Positions 6,086-8,892 of a DNA stretch of 8,892 nucleotides are shown here, piece by piece. Below the pieces are notes generated by a model. The model was not told where the DNA came from. It saw only the letters and a list, made by a program, of their open reading frames with translations, and made no database searches. This DNA comes from Spirochaetaceae bacterium. GTDB lineage: Bacteria > Spirochaetota > Spirochaetia > SZUA-6 > Fen-1364. The stretch lies in contig PLNO01000165.1 in the NCBI GenBank assembly GCA_003141795.1, positions 2,596 through 11,487 on the forward strand, given 5' to 3'. Both the position numbers and the translations under genes were made by a program. Position 1 is the stretch's first letter. Each line of letters begins with the position of its first letter.

Positions 6086-6679
6086 ATGGCTGAAGTTCGA
6101 ATCAAGGACATCGACGAGCATGAAATCGACACTATCCTTGCGGAAGACATCGATTTCGAAGGATATCTGACCTTCAAGAAGCCCCTGATGATCAAGGGGA
6201 AGTTCAAGGGGGAGATCAAGTCGACAAGCTCCCTCTATATCGGAGAAAAGGCGTACGTCGAGGCAACCACCGAGGCGGGCGTGGTCTCCTCCAAGGGCAA
6301 GCACAAGGGCAACATCCTCGGCTATTCCCGTGTGGAGCTGTACACTTCGGCCCAGGTCGACGGGGACATCACCACCCCGGACTTCATCGTCGAAAGCGGC
6401 TGCAAGTTCAACGGGTACTGCAACATGAGCGGTGAGGCGCGCAAGGACGGGCAGCAGCCGTCCAACGGGCAACAGCACGGGCAAGCCCCCGCCGCGCAGC
6501 AGCAAGCACAGCAGGTGCAGCAACAACCGAAGCCGCAGCAGTCGGGCGCCCCTTCGTCACCCGGCGGACAGCAACAGCCCCAGGGCCAGCAACACCCGCA
6601 GGGGCAGCAGCAGCAATCGCAAGGCCAGCAGCAGAAGCCACCCGTGCCGCCCGCAGGACAGGGAGGCCAGCAGAGATGA
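6086..6679 (+). CDS. Bactofilin with glutamine-rich C-terminal tail
   Basis: Bactofilins are small beta-helical proteins that polymerise without nucleotide into filaments or membrane-associated sheets and scaffold cell-shape and wall enzymes. The 197-aa product has the family core at about 22-115: repeated short strands such as FEGYLTFKKPLMIKGKFKGE, SLYIGEKAYVEA and VDGDITTPDFIVESG, with the regular spacing of Gly and hydrophobic residues of a right-handed beta-helix. Residues 121-197 are disordered and strongly biased, with 33 Gln in 77 residues plus Gly, Pro, Ser and Ala. ATG 6086 is chosen because AAGGA (6071-6075) precedes it; the frame is open further up to a TTG at 6035 that overlaps tyrA. 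The stop overlaps the TPR gene start by ATGA, so the two are co-translated and probably act together. Confidence 0.85.
   Translation: MAEVRIKDIDEHEIDTILAEDIDFEGYLTFKKPLMIKGKFKGEIKSTSSLYIGEKAYVEATTEAGVVSSKGKHKGNILGYSRVELYTSAQVDGDITTPDFIVESGCKFNGYCNMSGEARKDGQQPSNGQQHGQAPAAQQQAQQVQQQPKPQQSGAPSSPGGQQQPQGQQHPQGQQQQSQGQQQKPPVPPAGQGGQQR
6440..6675 (+). repeat. Low-complexity CAG/CAA-rich tract encoding the bactofilin tail
   Basis: The tract consists of imperfect short repeats built from CAG, CAA and GGC/GGG codons, for example CAGCAGCAGCAA-type runs and several QGQQ units. Gln is written with both CAG and CAA, so selection appears to act on the amino-acid composition and not only on the DNA. Replication slippage could change its length. 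Confidence 0.75.
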
Positions 6680-7305
6680 AGCTCCCTTCACTTGCGGCTC
6701 TCGCCGTATGCGCGCTCGTTGCGGCTGCTCCGCTGTGCGCGCAGGACAAGCCGGATGCACTGGACCTGTACAGGGCGAACAAGTTCGCGGACGCCATCAA
6801 GGTCTGCCAGCAGGAGCTCGCGGATTCGCCCAATAACATCGATTCCTACGTCGTCATGGGATGGAGCTACCTGCGCCTGCAGCAGTATTCGGACGCCCTC
6901 ACCGCCGGCCAGAAGGCGATCGGCATCAATCCGAATGATCCCCGCGTCGTGCAGGTCATCGGAGAAGCCGACGTGTTCCTCGGGAAGACCACGGATGCGC
7001 TGACCAATCTCGAAGAGTACGTCGCACTGAGGCCGAACGGGGATCGCATCGCCCGTGTGTACTGGCTCATGGGTGAATGCTACATCCGCCTGAAGGAGCT
7101 GCAGAACGCCGACATCGCCATCTCCACGGCCGTGTATTACGAGCAGAACAACGCCCTCTGGTGGGCGCGCCTCGGGTACGCGCGGGAGCTCGCCAACGAC
7201 CTGAAATGGGCCTCTGACGCGTACGCGCACGCATTGAAGCTCGATCCCGGGCTCGGCGACGCGCAGCGCGGCAAGGACAGCGTGGACAAGAAGCTCAGGG
7301 GATAA
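6676..7305 (+). CDS. Exported tetratricopeptide-repeat protein
   Basis: The 209-aa protein has an N-terminal signal peptide (Lys2, a hydrophobic core at 5-20, likely cleavage near Ala22 in LCA-QD), then about five TPR units at roughly 29-54, 55-88, 89-122, 123-159 and 160-193. They show the usual pattern, for example MGWSYLRLQQYSDALTAGQ and a final YAHALKLDP. TPR arrays bind peptides or partner proteins; no enzymatic domain is seen. Cys21 is preceded by Leu and not by Gly, Ala or Ser, so a lipoprotein is unlikely and a periplasmic location is inferred. AGGGAGG (6659-6665) lies inside the end of the bactofilin gene and can serve as its ribosome-binding site. The four-base overlap suggests a functional partnership, perhaps on the other side of the inner membrane from the bactofilin. 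Confidence 0.82.
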   Translation: MKLPSLAALAVCALVAAAPLCAQDKPDALDLYRANKFADAIKVCQQELADSPNNIDSYVVMGWSYLRLQQYSDALTAGQKAIGINPNDPRVVQVIGEADVFLGKTTDALTNLEEYVALRPNGDRIARVYWLMGECYIRLKELQNADIAISTAVYYEQNNALWWARLGYARELANDLKWASDAYAHALKLDPGLGDAQRGKDSVDKKLRG

Positions 7306-7326
7306 GGTTCACGGCTTTTGGCGCCG

Positions 7327-7343
7327 GGAGGATCGGATTCTCC
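7327..7343 (+). terminator. Weak hairpin after the TPR gene
   Basis: GGAGGAT (7327-7333) pairs with ATTCTCC (7337-7343) with one G-T pair around a 3-base loop, 21 bases after the TPR stop. Only TTCC follows, so it lacks a proper T-run. It may be a weak or Rho-assisted end for the bactofilin operon. The rest of the 7306-7440 gap holds nothing else I can support. Confidence 0.25.
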
Positions 7344-7440
7344 TTCCGCGGCTGTGCGTGCGGGCTGTCAGCTTACCGATGCCCGGCGGATATCGTGAAC
7401 GCCAAGCCGGTATTCTCTGCGTTTCATCCTGCTTCGCGAT

Positions 7441-7454
7441 AAAACCCTGGTTTT
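7441..7454. promoter_or_regulatory. Perfect 6-2-6 dyad AAAACCCTGGTTTT, possible operator
   Basis: AAAACC (7441-7446) and GGTTTT (7449-7454) are exact inverted repeats two bases apart. The dyad covers the place where the -35 box of the downstream TATAAT would fall (7448-7453), where no recognisable -35 sequence exists. A regulator bound here could activate or repress the lipoprotein/outer-membrane operon. The regulator is not known. Confidence 0.4.
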
Positions 7455-7470
7455 CACCCTTCTTTTGAGC

Positions 7471-7476
7471 TATAAT
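7471..7476 (+). promoter_or_regulatory. -10 box of the lipoprotein/OMP operon
   Basis: A perfect TATAAT. Transcription is expected near 7483. No -35 consensus is found at 16-18 bases (TGGTTT at 17), which suggests the promoter needs an activator or is intrinsically moderate. The leader of about 55 bases contains the hairpin at 7490-7512 and the ribosome-binding site at 7527-7531. Confidence 0.6.
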
Positions 7477-7489
7477 AGCAGACAACCAT

Positions 7490-7512
7490 GGGGAACGTCG
7501 CTCGTCGTCCCC
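7490..7512 (+). other. Leader mRNA hairpin upstream of the lipoprotein gene
   Basis: GGGGA (7490-7494) pairs with TCCCC (7508-7512) and ACG (7495-7497) with CGT (7503-7505), leaving a two-base bulge and a 5-base loop. It is near the expected 5' end of the transcript and 14 bases before the Shine-Dalgarno sequence, so it could stabilise the mRNA without masking the ribosome-binding site. Confidence 0.35.
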
Positions 7513-7526
7513 GGTGTTGCATTGGC

Positions 7527-7531
7527 GGAGG
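7527..7531 (+). promoter_or_regulatory. Ribosome-binding site that fixes the lipoprotein start
   Basis: GGAGG lies six bases before ATG 7538. The alternative starts TTG 7514 and ATG 7532 lie before or against this site, while ATG 7544 is 12 bases away, so ATG 7538 is preferred. Confidence 0.75.
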
Positions 7532-7537
7532 ATGTTC

Positions 7538-8365
7538 ATGGCAATGAAGAAGCTCTCCGTGCTCGCTATCGTACCGCTGCTCCTTCTTGCCGGCTGCTCG
7601 GCTTTCTTCGATTTCAATGCGTACTCCGCTCTCGATACCGTTGCAGCGCCCAGCGTCACGAAGTATGAAGGGTCCGGCGGTCTGGCTGCCCTTGCCACGG
7701 ATTTGAGCTCACCGGCAGTGGTGAAGGCCTTGACCGCAGATTCGGCAACAACGGCCGCCATTGAGCAGTACCTCCTCACCAACTATCTGAGCGGCGCCCT
7801 GACGAGCCCCGATCAGAAGCAGGCCGCCGTGCTCTACGCGGATCTCAACCTGAAGACGACGCAGGGTGAGAACTTCGTCAACAACATCGTCACGACGGTC
7901 ATGAGCGGTGTTCCTGTATCGTCGACCATCCAGGATATTCTCGCTTCAATCATTCCTGCGTCGGCAAAGGCGGATCCTGTGGTCTTTGCGGCAATGATCA
8001 CCGCCCTTCGCAATTCCAATACCCAATACCTGAAGCTCGCCGGGGGCATCGACGTGAACTCGAATCAAAAGCTGGACTCTGGCGAAGGCGCACCTGCCAA
8101 CATGAACATAGGGGATGTGGCTCAGAAATCCGCCGTCGCCTATACCGTAGAGGACATTTTCCAGATGATGAGCACCGCGCTCGGAGGGCCTTCAACCGTG
8201 ATGGATCAGATGTACTTGCTGGCCACCAATCCTTCGGCCGCGAACTCGCTCGTCACGAATCTTCATCCTCAACCCTACACCACGCCTTCGACCGATCTGT
8301 ACGTAACCACCAACCTATGGGCGATTCAGCTCCTCTTCGATTGCGCCGGCTTGACGCTTCCGTAA
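7538..8365 (+). CDS. Outer- or inner-membrane lipoprotein with EF-hand-like loop, function unknown
   Basis: The 275-aa protein has a lipoprotein signal peptide: MKK near the start, a hydrophobic core at 6-17 and the lipobox LAGC with the lipidated Cys at residue 20, followed by SAFFDF. The mature part is rich in Ala, Ser, Thr, Leu and Val and seems mostly helical, with no cysteine until Cys269. Residues 172-183 read DVNSNQKLDSGE, which fits a 12-residue EF-hand calcium loop with ligands at 1, 3, 5, 7, 9 and 12; position 6 is Gln where Gly is usual. I do not recognise the family. It shares a promoter with the FadL-like outer-membrane gene 34 bases downstream, so a role at the outer membrane with that protein is inferred. 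Confidence 0.82.
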   Translation: MAMKKLSVLAIVPLLLLAGCSAFFDFNAYSALDTVAAPSVTKYEGSGGLAALATDLSSPAVVKALTADSATTAAIEQYLLTNYLSGALTSPDQKQAAVLYADLNLKTTQGENFVNNIVTTVMSGVPVSSTIQDILASIIPASAKADPVVFAAMITALRNSNTQYLKLAGGIDVNSNQKLDSGEGAPANMNIGDVAQKSAVAYTVEDIFQMMSTALGGPSTVMDQMYLLATNPSAANSLVTNLHPQPYTTPSTDLYVTTNLWAIQLLFDCAGLTLP

Positions 8366-8399
8366 CAGCGATGAAAGACGACATGAGGGACGTCAGGTC

Positions 8400-8892
8400 A
8401 TGAACAGAACCATAGCAGCAGCGGCACTTGCGATCCTTCTCCTGTCGGCAGGCGCGGCATTCGCCGCGGACTACCAGGAGGAGACGTTCGCCCCCCTCAG
8501 CGCATCGATCATGGGCAGGGGCGGCTCCAATGTCGCCGATGCGCAGGGCTACGATTCGCTGTTCCTCAATCCCGCCGGTTTCTCCCGGGACAGCAGCTCA
8601 TCTTTCACACTCGGTGCTGCCAGCGCCTGGGTCTATTCACGCCCCGACGCCCTAGTAGGGCTGGGCCAGCAGATGCTCGCAGGCACGAACACCCCGTCGA
8701 ACACCCTCAATTTCATCAACAGCCAGGTCACGACGGGGGGGATCGGCGCGGGCTCGTCGCTGGGAATCGGCTATGTGGGCAACGGCCTGGGCCTCGGCAT
8801 GGCACTCATCGTGGACTCGTATCTCAGTGGAACGACCCTCTTGGGGGTCACGGGGGACCTGACCGCAACGCTGGGGTTCATCGGCGGGATCT
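8400..8892 (+). CDS. FadL-like/UPF0164-type outer-membrane protein, 5' part (runs off the window)
   Basis: ATG 8400 opens a frame with no stop before the window ends; 164 codons are visible. Residues 1-22 are a signal peptide (MNRTIAAAALAILLLSAG, then AFA-AD cleavage). The mature start has ASIMGRGGSNVADAQGYDS and LFLNPAG (54-60). A small N-terminal domain with NPAG followed by alternating Gly-rich beta-strands is typical of FadL/PorV-like barrels and of the treponemal UPF0164 proteins. Later residues (about 114-164) alternate hydrophobic and Gly/Thr/Ser residues as in transmembrane beta-strands. FadL barrels import hydrophobic compounds such as long-chain fatty acids; the substrate here is unknown. 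GAGGG (8385-8389) lies 10 bases before the ATG. It is the second gene of the lipoprotein operon. Confidence 0.68.
   Translation, partial: MNRTIAAAALAILLLSAGAAFAADYQEETFAPLSASIMGRGGSNVADAQGYDSLFLNPAGFSRDSSSSFTLGAASAWVYSRPDALVGLGQQMLAGTNTPSNTLNFINSQVTTGGIGAGSSLGIGYVGNGLGLGMALIVDSYLSGTTLLGVTGDLTATLGFIGGI

Noticed and set aside
6676..6744. TPR protein as a lipoprotein through Cys21
   Set aside because: The residue before Cys is Leu, not Gly, Ala or Ser, so the lipobox rule fails; an ordinary signal peptide fits better.
7307..7401. 7-bp inverted repeat GTTCACG/CGTGAAC flanking much of the TPR-lipoprotein gap
   Set aside because: A match this short over an 80-base spacer is expected by chance, and neighbouring bases do not extend it.
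7379..7468. 29-codon plus-strand ORF in the gap before the lipoprotein
   Set aside because: No ribosome-binding site or promoter precedes it, and it runs into the promoter region; it is too short to support without conservation data.
7309..7782. 157-codon minus-strand frame over the intergenic region and lipoprotein start
   Set aside because: It runs antisense through the TATAAT promoter, ribosome-binding site and signal peptide of the lipoprotein, with no motif of its own.

Overview
This window is high-GC bacterial DNA packed with genes on both strands. The organism is most likely a free-living or commensal spirochaete or something similar. This rests on the last gene, a FadL-like outer-membrane protein of the kind known from Treponema as UPF0164. 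It also rests on a Gram-negative lipoprotein beside it and a short ComEC that lacks the C-terminal metallo-beta-lactamase domain. The phylum is an inference; the sequence carries no rRNA or other decisive marker.

Layout. Bases 1-133 hold no gene. They carry a perfect 15-bp inverted repeat and a separate hairpin, and look like repeat or mobile-element remnants directly in front of comEC. Bases 134-2457 (+) hold comEC and rsmA, joined by an ATGA overlap. Bases 2435-4068 (-) hold dapB and dapA, also joined by an ATGA overlap, for two consecutive steps of the diaminopimelate/lysine pathway. dapA converges on rsmA and their 3' ends overlap by 23 bp. Bases 4194-5198 (-) hold pta (phosphotransacetylase), followed by a hairpin terminator and then a new promoter for dapBA. 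An 84-bp divergent promoter region separates pta from tyrA (+, 5283-6038). Bases 6086-7305 (+) hold a bactofilin with a very glutamine-rich tail and an exported TPR protein, again joined by ATGA. After a 232-bp gap with a clear TATAAT promoter there is a lipoprotein with an EF-hand-like loop (7538-8365), then the 5' part of the FadL-like outer-membrane protein, which runs off the right edge.

How the genes work together. The left and middle parts are housekeeping: DNA uptake, 16S rRNA methylation, amino-acid synthesis from aspartate and prephenate, and acetyl-phosphate/acetyl-CoA exchange. The right third is a cell-envelope block: a cytoskeletal polymer, a periplasmic TPR scaffold, a lipoprotein and an outer-membrane barrel. 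Three adjacent gene pairs share an ATGA stop/start overlap, so translational coupling is common here. Two genes, dapB and tyrA, have a good -10 box so close to the ATG that their transcripts may be leaderless. No CRISPR array, tRNA, rRNA or complete insertion sequence is present. No gene-free stretch exceeds about 235 bases. I see no clearly new multi-gene defence or mobile system. The least explained material is the repeat in front of comEC, the Q-rich bactofilin tail and the lipoprotein/barrel pair.
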